DNA from: Paenibacillus_F sp047238265 | Lineage (GTDB): Bacteria > Bacillota > Bacilli > Paenibacillales > NBRC-103111 | Length of the DNA stretch: 64,000 nucleotides | Direction: 5' to 3' | NCBI RefSeq assembly: GCF_047238265.1 | Contig: NZ_JBDFMM010000001.1 | Location: forward strand, 4,092,001-4,156,000 | In this document: piece by piece, positions 8,388 to 17,203 of the stretch | Layout of the letters: every line of letters starts with the position of its first letter | Position numbering within the stretch: the stretch's first letter is position 1 | Notes under the pieces: generated by a model | Seen by the model: only the letters and a program-made list of their open reading frames with translations | Told to the model about the DNA's origin: nothing | The model's database searches: none | Program-made: the position numbers and the translations under genes

Positions 8388-9263
8388 TTATTCCGTTCCG
8401 TTCGTGCTTTTCCCGCCGCCGGAGAGCTGCTTGAGCACCCCCCGCAGGGCCGATGCCGTCTGCTCGTACTTGATGCGGGCATTGAGATCGGTCGCGGAAT
8501 GCGCAAACGAATCCAAATCCGCCGTGCATTGGCGAAGTGTGGAGAGCAGCTCCACCTGGGGTTTCTCCGGACTGATTCCTCTTGAATCGTCGTACAAATC
8601 GACGTACAGCTTATTTTGATCCCCTATCTGAGCGAGAAAAACATTGTCCGCGGTCGCGTTTATTTTAGCCAATTGTTTAGTCAGCCATTCCCTTGTAAGG
8701 GAGGAGGCGGCCAGCTCGTCATTATCGACGACCCCGTCCACGATGACCGTATGCGGAAGCTTGTCGGGACCCGTTTTGAGTCCAAGATCGCCGGGCGTAA
8801 GCGGCTGTTTCTCTTTCTTGAGGAGAACGCTGAGGTCTCCGCTGGCCTCCAGCATGGCGAATTCGACGTCCGCCACCTGAAAAACGCTCTTCGTGCGGAG
8901 CTGTTCCATGAGTTCGTCCGCGGTGTACCGCTCCCTCTTCAGCTCATTTTCCAGTATGCGCCCGTTGCGGATAACGACCGTACCTTTTCCTTCAAAAAAA
9001 TGGCGGAGCCATTTGCTTTTCAGCGTCGTGATCTCCAGAAAGAACGGCACGAGAAACCAGACCGCCAAAGCCGCGATGCCGTGCAGATAGTGAGCTTCGA
9101 TATCGGTTGACAGAAAGCCCGCGAGTTCCCCTAGCGTAATGCCCGTTACGTATTCGAAAAAAGAAAGCTGGGAAATTTGTTTTTTCCCCAAAAAACGGGT
9201 AATGGCAAAAAGAATGGCGACCGCACCGAGCGACCGCAGCATAATGACTCCAATTCCTTCCAC
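8388..9263 (-). CDS. DUF421 (YetF-like) membrane protein fused to a DUF1657-like tail
   Basis: The 291-residue protein starts with three hydrophobic segments (residues 5-85), then a soluble domain with the YetF-type sequence GKGTVVIRNGRILENELKRE and a second lobe ending near residue 220. The last 60 residues (VELLSTLRQCTADLDSFAHS onward) look like DUF1657, a small helical domain that, as I recall, is usually a separate gene in spoVA-type operons. The start is GTG 9263 with GAGGAGG. In Bacillus, DUF421 and DUF1657 genes accompany spoVA2mob operons that affect spore heat resistance, so a role in the spore inner membrane is inferred. The DUF1657 match is by eye. Confidence 0.82.
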   Translation of the reverse strand: MEGIGVIMLRSLGAVAILFAITRFLGKKQISQLSFFEYVTGITLGELAGFLSTDIEAHYLHGIAALAVWFLVPFFLEITTLKSKWLRHFFEGKGTVVIRNGRILENELKRERYTADELMEQLRTKSVFQVADVEFAMLEASGDLSVLLKKEKQPLTPGDLGLKTGPDKLPHTVIVDGVVDNDELAASSLTREWLTKQLAKINATADNVFLAQIGDQNKLYVDLYDDSRGISPEKPQVELLSTLRQCTADLDSFAHSATDLNARIKYEQTASALRGVLKQLSGGGKSTNGTE

Positions 9264-9312
9264 GGCTTAACCTCCTCACTTAACCAGAGCAGTTGACTTG
9301 CATGATTCTCCA

Positions 9313-9342
9313 TAGCATGTCCGCAGCGGGAACAGGTATGAA
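9313..9342 (-). promoter_or_regulatory. Possible SigG promoter of the spoVA operon
   Basis: On the minus strand, TTCATA (9337-9342) and CATGCTA (9313-9319) lie 17 bp apart, about 50 bp upstream of the DUF421 GTG start. Both elements are one mismatch from the forespore SigG consensus. Forespore transcription is what is known for spoVA operons. Confidence 0.45.
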
Positions 9343-9359
9343 AGGAAGACGATGGAAAA

Positions 9360-9391
9360 CAAAAAAACAGCTTCGTTCGAAGCTGTTTTCC
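9360..9391 (-). terminator. Intrinsic terminator after the 23-residue peptide gene
   Basis: AACAGCTTCG pairs with CGAAGCTG(TT) across a two-base loop and is followed on the minus strand by seven T. It begins 12 bp after the peptide gene's stop codon, so that gene has its own transcription unit. Confidence 0.8.
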
Positions 9392-9402
9392 GTTTGTATC
9401 CG

Positions 9403-9474
9403 TTATCCGAAAAGGAACAAGATCGCCACAAGCAGTAAAAACAAAACGAGTACAATCAGCATGTCGGGGTTCAT
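9403..9474 (-). CDS. 23-residue membrane peptide, YjcZ-like
   Basis: A minus-strand frame encodes 23 residues: a short MNPD start, then one long run of Leu, Val, Ile and Phe, ending in FG. It has a strong GGAGGAG site before ATG 9474 and its own terminator after the stop codon. Its size and single hydrophobic helix resemble the small YjcZ-type sporulation peptides of Bacillales, although the Gly-rich start of that family is missing. A TATAAT sequence at 9534-9539 on the minus strand, within CATATAAT, also fits a SigE-type -10. A role in spores is inferred from context only. Confidence 0.6.
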   Translation of the reverse strand: MNPDMLIVLVLFLLLVAILFLFG

Positions 9475-9636
9475 AGCCGTTTCTCCTCCAAGCGGAATTC
9501 GAACATGGGAACATGGACCTTCAGGAATGCCCCATTATATGCGTCTAGCGCAGCAGATGATTGTTCGTAAGGGGATGGCCGTTCCGCCTATTTTATAAAA
9601 ATGGACTATTGGCCCCTGCGCAAACATACAAACGCA

Positions 9637-9645
9637 CATAGGATA
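9637..9645 (+). promoter_or_regulatory. SigK-like -10 upstream of the giant repeat gene
   Basis: CATAGGATA matches the SigK -10 consensus CATAnnnTA exactly and lies 38 bp upstream of the TTG start. An AC-containing -35 at the expected distance is not clear. If real, it places the gene in the late mother cell. Confidence 0.45.
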
Positions 9646-9683
9646 AAGGGCGAATATCCAAAATCAGAAGGAGGAGGCTCCTC

Positions 9684-12600
9684 TTGTCTTTTCCCAGCGA
9701 CAGTCAGTTTTTTCCCGTCACTATAAACGGCGTTCCCGTTGGAGATCCCGTCGGGGATGAGAGTCCGGCCAGCACGGACATCGTCGGAAACGCCCAGTTT
9801 CCGGCCGCCTACGTTTCCTACGATACGAATTTTGTCTACTTCCGTCTGAGGCTGAACGGAGATCCCCGGACTAAAACCGGGTTTGACAATTTTGCCTGGG
9901 GGGTTCTTTTTAACACGGACGGCAACCCGTCCACCTACGAGTGGGTGCTTGCCGTCAACGGCCTGAACTCCACCCTGGAACTTATCGAAAACAGAATTAA
10001 AGTGCCGAACACGTTCAACGATCCCGCCGAAGGCATTGACGGAAAAGGAACCCCGTCTTATACGCGGCCCATCATTAACTTTGACATCGCGCGGGTTAAA
10101 CCGACCGGTGACGGTTCCCGTTTCGGCGGGAATGAGGATTATTTTCTGGATTTTTTCATTCCGGTGTCCGTTCTGTTCGGAACGCTCGGGATCACGAATC
10201 AGACGCCCCTGCAGTTTATTTTTTTCACTTCTACAAACAGTAATAACTTCAACAAAGACATTCTGATTACGCCAGGCAGCACATTTACGGGAGGTTTCAG
10301 CGATCCCGATCCGCCGCAGGACTTTAACGCCCAGGCAAAACTTGTCCTGGAGAAAGCCTTGACCTCTGCCCCGGGAGCAAGCGTCCTGGCCGGGCAGGTG
10401 GCGTCCTATACGGGGACCCTTTCGATATCGAACGTGGGAAAAAGCCAGGCCAACGCCGTGCTGGTGACGGATGCGTTCGGACTCGATACGGTGTCCTCGC
10501 TGGCGGTTTCTTCCGTAACCCAGGGTCTTTCGACGGTTAATCTGCTCGGCAGATCCATCAGCTGGAACGCGGGGAATCTGGCCCCCGGCCAGACCGTGAC
10601 CCTGACCTTTACCGTGCAGGGTGCTTTCCTGACTGCCGGAAGCGGCAGCCGCGTCCTGAATACGGCCACGGGAACCGGATTCGACAGTCTGACCGGCCAG
10701 GTGATTACAGCCGGGCCGGCAACGGCTTCTATAGCCGTCATAACGGCCGGCGGCGTAACAGGCACCATCTTCAACGGGATGACCGGATTGCCTCTTGCCG
10801 GCGCATCGGTGCAGCTTACAAACGCCCAGACTCAGGTGCCGGTCACCCAAACAAGCGGAACCGGAGGGGCGTACGGCTTCTCGAATCTGGTGCCGGGAAC
10901 GTACAATCTCACGGTTTCTTTTGACAGTTTCGTGTCCCAAACCGTACCGGTTACGATTAGCGCCGGGACCGTGACTCCGCTGGACATTACCCTGCGTCCA
11001 CAGCCCGCTTCACTCAGCGGCACGGTCTCCGATCAGGCGGGGAACGTTCTTCCCGGAGCCGTCGTCCGCGTCAAATCCCCGTTCGGCGCCATCATTGCCG
11101 AAACGACCGCAAACGCGGCGGGACAATACCAGCTCTCGGTTCCCGCGGGAACGTATACGGTGATCGCGGCCGCGGACGGCTTCCAGTCCGAAGTCCGCAC
11201 GCTGCAGCTCCAGCCGGCCCAAAGCGTGTCCGCGTCGTTTAGTCTCGCGGCTCTGCCCGGAACCGTAAGCGGTGTGATCACCGTCGCCGGCACGGGTACT
11301 CCCCTCCCCGGAGCTCTGGTGGAAGCCTTGAACGAACGGGGCCAGCAAATCGCTACCGCCGTCAGCGCCAATGACGGTTCGTATCTCATTAACAGTCTTG
11401 CGCCGGGGAATTACCGTATCCGCGCCAGCGAAGCCGGATTCACGACGGAAATAGCCGGCGCATCGGTGCGAGCGGGACAGACGACGACCGTCAATATCGG
11501 TTTGAATCCCGCTCCGGGCACGCTTACCGGCCAGGTAACGGACGCCTCCTCGGGTCAGCCGCTGAGCGGCACCGTCGTCCGTGTCGTGACGGTTGAAGGA
11601 ATCACTGCGGCAACCGCGGTTACGGATGCTTCCGGAACTTATGTCATTAACAGTTTGCAGCCGGTCAATTATACGGTCACGTTCAACGAAACGGCGTATG
11701 CCAGCCAGACGACCGGCGTCTCGATCTCGCCCGGCACTCAAAGCGTGCTGAATATCGCGCTTAACCAGTTATCGGGTTCCATTACGGGCCTTGTGACGGA
11801 CCTTAACGGGAATCCTTTGGAAAATGCGGTCGTACGCATTTTTATGAACAGTTTTGTCGTCGCCACGCTGAATACCGATCAGAACGGACGCTTTGACATC
11901 CACGGGCTTGCTCCCGGTTCCTACATGGTCCGTGCCGAAACACCGGGTTACCAGCGCCAGCTTATCGGCGCCTTCATTGAGCCCGGAGAAACGGTCGAGG
12001 TCGGTTTTGCCCTGGCTCCTCAGCCCGGCGCTCTAACGGGAACCGTTACAAGCGGAGGGGCGCCCGTGCAGGGGGCGGTCCTCGTGGTCCGCCAGACGGA
12101 CAACAGCGTAATCGGACGGACGATCACTTCCTCCGACGGCACCTTCGTACTGGAGGAGCTTGCGCCGGGAACTTATACGGCCGCCGTTTTTGCCGACGGG
12201 CTGCAGACGCAGATCAAAGGATTCAGCATTACTCCCGGCCAGACGACGACCGTCTCCTATAACCTGGAGCCCTTGCCGGGTATTCTGTCGGGAGTTGTGC
12301 TCAACGCCTCCACCGGGCTGATCCTTGCGGACATTCCCGTTGCGGTACGCATCGTGGACACGAACGGACTGGTGATCCAGAGTTTGTTTACGGACCAGTT
12401 CGGCGCATTTACGGCGCCTAACCTGGCACCGGGCAGCTATACGGCGATATTCTCCTCGACCGACTTTCAGACGAATCTCGCCAGCTTCCTGATCACGGCC
12501 GGACAGACGACAACCGTCAGCGCAAGCCTGATTCCGAACCCCGGACAAATCAGCGGGACCGTAACCGCAGCCGACACGGGCACGGGAATTTCGGGCGCCT

Positions 12601-15395
12601 CCATCCGGATCAGCAACTACACGGGGACGCTGATCGCTACCGTGCTGGCCGACAGCAGCGGTTATTTCCGGGCCGAAGGTCTCGCTCCCGATACGTACAT
12701 CGTTACGGCTTCCCAGACGGGTTTCCAGCAGGGCAGCGTCGGAGCGATCGTAAGTGCCGGGCAAACGGCGACGACCGCCCTCAGCCTTCTCCCGCTTCCC
12801 GGTTCGGTAAGCGGCGTGATTTCACCCGTCGTGGACGGGACCGTCATCCAGATTTACGACCGGAATAACCTCCTGATTAATGAAGAGCTGGTCAATACGG
12901 GGAACGGAACCTTCCGGTTCGATTCGCTCGCGCCCGGCGCCTATATCGTGACGGCAACGCCGCCGGGCTACGCCGTAGCGAAAGCGGGAACGATCGTGGA
13001 GGCCGGATTGGAATCGAACGTGTCGCTCACACTCTCCCCATTGTTGTCGGTCCTCTCGGGCCGTGTCACGGATACCGCCGGCAGCCCGGTAAACACGGCC
13101 GTTATCCGAGTTCTTGACGGCAATGAAACCTTGCTGGGAACCGGTCATTCCGACGCAAACGGCTTATATGTCGTCGATAACATTCCTGCGGGCAATCATT
13201 TCCTGGTCGTAACGGCGCCCGGCTTCTCGACCGTTATCGTCGGTGTCGCAACGCTTCCGGGTGAAGATTCGGCGGGAATCGATATCTCCCTGGTTCCTAA
13301 TCCGGGCGCCGTCAGCGGGCAAATAACGAACGTTTCGGACGGAAGTCCCCTGCCTTCCGCCACCGTCCTGATCCGCAGTGCGGACGTCAGCAATATACTG
13401 ATCGCGACGGCCACCACTTCTCTGTTCGGCAACTTCTTTGTAAGCGGGCTGGCTCCCGGCGCTTATACGGTAGTGGCCGAAGCCGAAGGGTTTGCGGCAG
13501 GAACTTCCGGTGCCATCGTAATCAGCGATCAGGAGACCGCCGCCAGTCTCGCTCTCCGGCCACTGAGCGGCACTGTGACGGGTACCGTCACGGACCGCTC
13601 CGGCACAATCCTGACCGGCTCGGAAACCCAGATCAAAATCTTCAGCGAAGCGGGACTGCTCCTGTTCGCTTACCTGGCCGGTGCGGACGGACGTTTCGTA
13701 ACGCCCGAGCTGGCTCCCGGCAGGTACGTCCTTACGGCATCCGCCCCCGGCTTCGCTTCCGCTTCCGAGCTCGTTACGGTTGCGGCCGGTACGGCAGGCT
13801 CGGTCACACTCGTATTGATTCCGCAAAATGCGCTCCTGACCGGCAATGTCATTAACCGGAACGGTTCCGCTCCGGTGCCCGGAAGCATCGTCACGCTTCT
13901 TAACGAGGCCGGGCAGACCGTGGATCAATCGGTTACCGATTTAAGCGGAAATTTTGCGGTCGAGAACGTAACCGCGGGTGTCTACACGCTGACCGTTACC
14001 GGCGACGGGTTCGGCAGCACTTCCCTCGGCGTCACGCTCCGGCCGGGTCAAACGACTGCCGTCACCGTTCCGCTGGATCCGTCACCCGGCAGCGTCAGCG
14101 GCTTCGTCATCGACCGCACCACTTCTGCGCCTCTGGCCGGAGCGGACATCACGATCGAAGATGCGGCAGGCGTGCCGGTCAATACGGTTCAAACCGACAG
14201 CAGCGGCTTCTACCTCTTCAATAATCTCAGTTCCGGAGATTATAAAGTGACCGCCGAAGCGGCCGGTTTCAGTTCGCAAAACGGCGGAGCTCCCGTAGCG
14301 CCGGGACGGAATACCGACTACAGCTTCGCCTTGAGCCCGCTGTCCGCTTCTCTGTCCGGCACGGTAATCAGCGCCGCCGGGGCCAGACCGCTTGCCGGTG
14401 TGCTCGTCGAGGTCCGGCAGCTTAACACGTACGGCACCGTCCTGACGGATACGACGACCGATGCAGAAGGCCGTTATACGCTGTCCGGCCTCCCGGCGGG
14501 CAATTACACGGCCGTGTTCAGCCTTTCCGGCTTCGGCCAGCAGACGGACGCCTTTAGCGCCGCACCGGGGCAAAATACGATTGTGGACGCCCGGTTGTCC
14601 CCGACGTCGAACGATTTAAACGGGACGGTCGTGACTCCGCCAACCGTTCCCGTGTTCCCGCCTCCCCTGGTAGCGGACGTCTACGACGACCGGAACACGC
14701 CGGTCGTGACGGTTCCGACGGACCCGTCGGGACAATTCACGGCTGACGGGATAGCCGCCGGCGACTACACGGTCGTCGTGCAGAAGCCCGGCCTGTCGTA
14801 CAGCCAGCAGGTTGTAACGGTGGTTCCCGGCTTCACGCCGAATATCGTTCTCGCTCCGGGAACCCCTGCCCTGACCGTTACGGGCACCGTGACGGACGAA
14901 TCGACCGGCAATCCGGTTCCGGGCGCTTCGGTTCAGATCCTGAACGAGAACTTGACGCCGGTCGGGCGGACGCTTACCGACGGAACAGGCCTGTTCCTGC
15001 TGAACAGCCTGCGCGCCGGAAGCTACACGATTACGGTGTCCAGCGAGCTCTTCGGCTCGAAAGCCGCCGCGGTTTCCCTGGCTGCCGGAATCCCGGCTTC
15101 CCCGGTAACCGTGGCGCTAAACCCGGTATTCGGCACCTTGACGGGCACCGTGACGGACCGGAACGGACGGCTCTTATCCGGCGTGTTCGTCCAGATCTTC
15201 GATCCTTCCGGACTTTTCCTGAGAAGCGTGACGACAAGCAGCCGAGGCGTCTATACGGTCACCAACCTGGCTCCAGGCTTCTACACCGCCCGCTTCACGC
15301 TGGAAGATAAACAGCCGGCCGTGCGCACTTTAATCATCGCCGCAAATGAAACGACCTTTCTCAATGTCGTTCTGGATGACGATTCGGAAGAATAA
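9684..15395 (+). CDS. Giant protein with 18 tandem carboxypeptidase-regulatory-like repeats
   Basis: The 1,903-residue protein has three parts. Residues 1 to about 225 form a unique domain that begins SFPSDSQFFPVTINGVPV. Residues 225-350 form a DUF11-like beta-sandwich (NVGKSQANAVLVTDAFG). From about 352 to the end come 18 repeats of about 86 residues. Each repeat follows the pattern SGTVTD...PLPGA.V...TDxxGxYxxxxLAPGxYTVxAxxxGF.....V.AGQTTTV, typical of the CarboxypepD_reg beta-sandwich. There is no signal peptide, membrane segment or LPXTG anchor. The start is TTG with GGAGGAGG 6 bp upstream. It is the only plus-strand gene in the first 36 kb and sits beside spore genes. A cytoplasm-assembled spore-surface or filament protein is the best inference. 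Confidence 0.85.
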   Translation: MSFPSDSQFFPVTINGVPVGDPVGDESPASTDIVGNAQFPAAYVSYDTNFVYFRLRLNGDPRTKTGFDNFAWGVLFNTDGNPSTYEWVLAVNGLNSTLELIENRIKVPNTFNDPAEGIDGKGTPSYTRPIINFDIARVKPTGDGSRFGGNEDYFLDFFIPVSVLFGTLGITNQTPLQFIFFTSTNSNNFNKDILITPGSTFTGGFSDPDPPQDFNAQAKLVLEKALTSAPGASVLAGQVASYTGTLSISNVGKSQANAVLVTDAFGLDTVSSLAVSSVTQGLSTVNLLGRSISWNAGNLAPGQTVTLTFTVQGAFLTAGSGSRVLNTATGTGFDSLTGQVITAGPATASIAVITAGGVTGTIFNGMTGLPLAGASVQLTNAQTQVPVTQTSGTGGAYGFSNLVPGTYNLTVSFDSFVSQTVPVTISAGTVTPLDITLRPQPASLSGTVSDQAGNVLPGAVVRVKSPFGAIIAETTANAAGQYQLSVPAGTYTVIAAADGFQSEVRTLQLQPAQSVSASFSLAALPGTVSGVITVAGTGTPLPGALVEALNERGQQIATAVSANDGSYLINSLAPGNYRIRASEAGFTTEIAGASVRAGQTTTVNIGLNPAPGTLTGQVTDASSGQPLSGTVVRVVTVEGITAATAVTDASGTYVINSLQPVNYTVTFNETAYASQTTGVSISPGTQSVLNIALNQLSGSITGLVTDLNGNPLENAVVRIFMNSFVVATLNTDQNGRFDIHGLAPGSYMVRAETPGYQRQLIGAFIEPGETVEVGFALAPQPGALTGTVTSGGAPVQGAVLVVRQTDNSVIGRTITSSDGTFVLEELAPGTYTAAVFADGLQTQIKGFSITPGQTTTVSYNLEPLPGILSGVVLNASTGLILADIPVAVRIVDTNGLVIQSLFTDQFGAFTAPNLAPGSYTAIFSSTDFQTNLASFLITAGQTTTVSASLIPNPGQISGTVTAADTGTGISGASIRISNYTGTLIATVLADSSGYFRAEGLAPDTYIVTASQTGFQQGSVGAIVSAGQTATTALSLLPLPGSVSGVISPVVDGTVIQIYDRNNLLINEELVNTGNGTFRFDSLAPGAYIVTATPPGYAVAKAGTIVEAGLESNVSLTLSPLLSVLSGRVTDTAGSPVNTAVIRVLDGNETLLGTGHSDANGLYVVDNIPAGNHFLVVTAPGFSTVIVGVATLPGEDSAGIDISLVPNPGAVSGQITNVSDGSPLPSATVLIRSADVSNILIATATTSLFGNFFVSGLAPGAYTVVAEAEGFAAGTSGAIVISDQETAASLALRPLSGTVTGTVTDRSGTILTGSETQIKIFSEAGLLLFAYLAGADGRFVTPELAPGRYVLTASAPGFASASELVTVAAGTAGSVTLVLIPQNALLTGNVINRNGSAPVPGSIVTLLNEAGQTVDQSVTDLSGNFAVENVTAGVYTLTVTGDGFGSTSLGVTLRPGQTTAVTVPLDPSPGSVSGFVIDRTTSAPLAGADITIEDAAGVPVNTVQTDSSGFYLFNNLSSGDYKVTAEAAGFSSQNGGAPVAPGRNTDYSFALSPLSASLSGTVISAAGARPLAGVLVEVRQLNTYGTVLTDTTTDAEGRYTLSGLPAGNYTAVFSLSGFGQQTDAFSAAPGQNTIVDARLSPTSNDLNGTVVTPPTVPVFPPPLVADVYDDRNTPVVTVPTDPSGQFTADGIAAGDYTVVVQKPGLSYSQQVVTVVPGFTPNIVLAPGTPALTVTGTVTDESTGNPVPGASVQILNENLTPVGRTLTDGTGLFLLNSLRAGSYTITVSSELFGSKAAAVSLAAGIPASPVTVALNPVFGTLTGTVTDRNGRLLSGVFVQIFDPSGLFLRSVTTSSRGVYTVTNLAPGFYTARFTLEDKQPAVRTLIIAANETTFLNVVLDDDSEE

Positions 15396-15400
15396 AAGCC

Positions 15401-15436
15401 AAAAAATCCCGCCGATGGATCCGGCGGGATTTTTTG
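15401..15436. terminator. Bidirectional intrinsic terminator
   Basis: AAAAAATCCCGCC pairs with GGCGGGATTTTTT. The stem is flanked by A and T runs on both sides, so it can end both the plus-strand giant gene (stop at 15395) and the minus-strand cation transporter gene (stop at 15479). Confidence 0.88.
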
Positions 15437-15478
15437 CGTTCTTTTTCACGGCATAAAAAGTTAAGAAGTTGGAAGACG

Positions 15479-16465
15479 CTATCTGTTGGCAGCGGGGACC
15501 CAGTCCTTTACTCCGTTGTCTTCGAGAATCCCCAGCGTCACGTCCGCGATATCGGGATCTCCAAGCAGCTTGTCCCGCACGCGGAATTTGACATCGTCCG
15601 CTTCGGCAAGCGTGAGGCCCGGTTTCAGCTCGATCAAGCCTTCCACATGATAGTAGCGGCCTTCCTGAAGAACACGCAGCTGATAAATGTCCGTCACAAG
15701 CGTTTCGGAAAAAATAATTCCGGATACCTTGTCCTCCACATCCGGAGGCGCGGATACGCCGATGAGACCGACCATATTGTCGTAGCCGACGCGGAATGCG
15801 ACGAATATCATCAGCAAGCCGATCAAAATCGTCATCAGTCCGTCAAGGGCGCTGAAGTTCGTAAGCGAAGTAACGACCACCGCAATGAGGGCCAGCAGAG
15901 CGCCCGTTGTCGCAACCAGATCTTCGTAGAAAACGAGCCGCGTCGGAGGCGCCGCACGTTTCACGTGCTTGAAGGAAGCTTTGACGATTCCGAAGCCGGA
16001 AGCTTCCGCTCTCGATTCCTTGATAACTTCCTTCATCGCTTTGTACAGCACATAGCCGTCAATCACGATCGAAAGGACGAGAACCGAAAGATTCAGCCAA
16101 AATCCGTGGGATTCGGCCGGATGCTGCAGCAGGTGCAATCCTTCTCTTATCGTTTCATAGGCCATAAAGGTGACGACGAGTACCGCAATCATGCAGAAGA
16201 TGTTGATGACGCGGCCGAAGCCCGTCGGAAAGCGGCGGGTCGCCTTTTTCTCCGCAAGCACGCTGCCCGTAAACACGAACATCTGGTTAACGGCGTCCGC
16301 AATGGAGTGCATCGTAGACGCGAACATGGCGCCGCTCCCCGTCAGTGATGCCGCAACTCCTTTTACGATCGCAATAATCGTATTTCCGAGGGCCGCCGTA
16401 GCCGAAGACATATTTCCTTTCTTGATCAGTTCCAGCCAATTCGTACGCTCACCATCCGGGCTCAT
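15479..16465 (-). CDS. Cation diffusion facilitator (CDF) family transporter
   Basis: The 328-residue protein has six hydrophobic segments and a C-terminal cytoplasmic domain. The CDF signature region SGAMFASTMHSIADAVNQMF is present in helix II, with the metal-site pattern HSIAD; helix V carries FYEDLVATTG. The C-terminal domain ends VTLGILEDNGVKDWVPAANR. CDF proteins export divalent metals such as Zn, Mn or Fe in exchange for protons; the specificity here is not decided. The start ATG 16465 has GGAGG 12 bp upstream; the open frame to 16612 has no ribosome site. It shares a bidirectional terminator with the giant repeat gene. Confidence 0.88.
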   Translation of the reverse strand: MSPDGERTNWLELIKKGNMSSATAALGNTIIAIVKGVAASLTGSGAMFASTMHSIADAVNQMFVFTGSVLAEKKATRRFPTGFGRVINIFCMIAVLVVTFMAYETIREGLHLLQHPAESHGFWLNLSVLVLSIVIDGYVLYKAMKEVIKESRAEASGFGIVKASFKHVKRAAPPTRLVFYEDLVATTGALLALIAVVVTSLTNFSALDGLMTILIGLLMIFVAFRVGYDNMVGLIGVSAPPDVEDKVSGIIFSETLVTDIYQLRVLQEGRYYHVEGLIELKPGLTLAEADDVKFRVRDKLLGDPDIADVTLGILEDNGVKDWVPAANR

Positions 16466-16575
16466 AAGAAAATGAATCCTCCTAAGTAAAAAGGTAGTTA
16501 GGGATAGGTTACCACGAAACCATTCCGCCAAATCATCCTTACGCGGAACGGTTAAGAGCGGTTTCATTTTCAAAG

Positions 16576-16651
16576 GAAAAAATCCCCTTTCGTTTTGCGG
16601 CGCTTCGGACAAGTGGACCTTGCCGGCAGCCGTGCAATAGAAAGGGGATAA
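16576..16651 (-). terminator. Terminator with long loop after the small protein gene
   Basis: On the minus strand ATCCCCTTTC and GAAAGGGGAT flank a loop of about 50 bases that has its own weak pairing, and six T follow. It lies just beyond the stop codon of the gene at 16667. Confidence 0.6.
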
Positions 16652-16666
16652 CCTGCGTCCGGCCGG

Positions 16667-16957
16667 TCAGCTCCAGACGTTCTGTCTTTCCTTGGATTGA
16701 ATCGCGCCCGACGGGTCCAGATCCACTTCACCGTCGGCCGCCGAATCGTCGGCCCGCAGTCCGAACCGTTCGTGGGCGCTGACATCCTCGAATATTTTGA
16801 GCGGAACCGTGTCGTCTGCGGACTTGCCGCCTGTCGTTACATCTTCAAAAGCGGACTGCCGGATTTCACCGCCCCGGGTATCGGTCAAGCCTTCGGCTCC
16901 GGGTCCCGCTTTTGCCCGCGTGTCCGCTTGCCTGCTGCTTTCGGTCTCCCTGTTCAC
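16667..16957 (-). CDS. Small hydrophilic protein of unknown function
   Basis: I do not recognise this 96-residue product. It is highly charged and polar, rich in Asp, Glu, Ser, Thr and Gly, without hydrophobic segments or cysteines, and looks largely disordered; the middle reads SAFEDVTTGGKSADDTVPLK. GTG at 16957 is chosen because AAGGAGG precedes it by 8 bp; the frame extends to 17035 without support. A terminator follows. Its composition resembles small stress or spore-associated proteins, but that is not evidence of function. Confidence 0.6.
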   Translation of the reverse strand: MNRETESSRQADTRAKAGPGAEGLTDTRGGEIRQSAFEDVTTGGKSADDTVPLKIFEDVSAHERFGLRADDSAADGEVDLDPSGAIQSKERQNVWS

Positions 16958-17044
16958 TGGGCATTCCTCCTTGTCATCGTCGTCGCTGTTCTCACGGAAA
17001 AGGTTCCCGGTGATAGGTTTCCCGGCTGCGGACAATGCTACTCC

Positions 17045-17174
17045 CGCGAAGCTCCCGGCGTTGGGTGCCCCGGCACCATATGACCACCGGCGTGTGACGC
17101 CGACTGTCCGCCTCGCACCCCCCTTTTTCGCGCCGCGCGAAGCTCCCGGCGCGTGATGCCCGGCGTCAAATGAC
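17045..17174. repeat. Pair of imperfect direct repeats of about 40 bp
   Basis: CGCGAAGCTCCCGGCG occurs at 17045-17060 and 17136-17151. In both copies it is followed by a related stretch (TG-TGCC-CGGC then an AT-containing TGAC). The copies lie 91 bp apart in the 246-bp gap between the small protein gene and the ABC permease operon. No T-rich terminator accompanies them. Confidence 0.5.
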
Positions 17175-17203
17175 AGTGGTCAACCATGCCTCCCTCCCCC
17201 GCT

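Noticed and set aside
9606..10940. Minus-strand frame of 444 codons inside the giant repeat gene
   Set aside because: It is a shadow frame caused by the repeat codon pattern; similar shadows recur along the whole gene.
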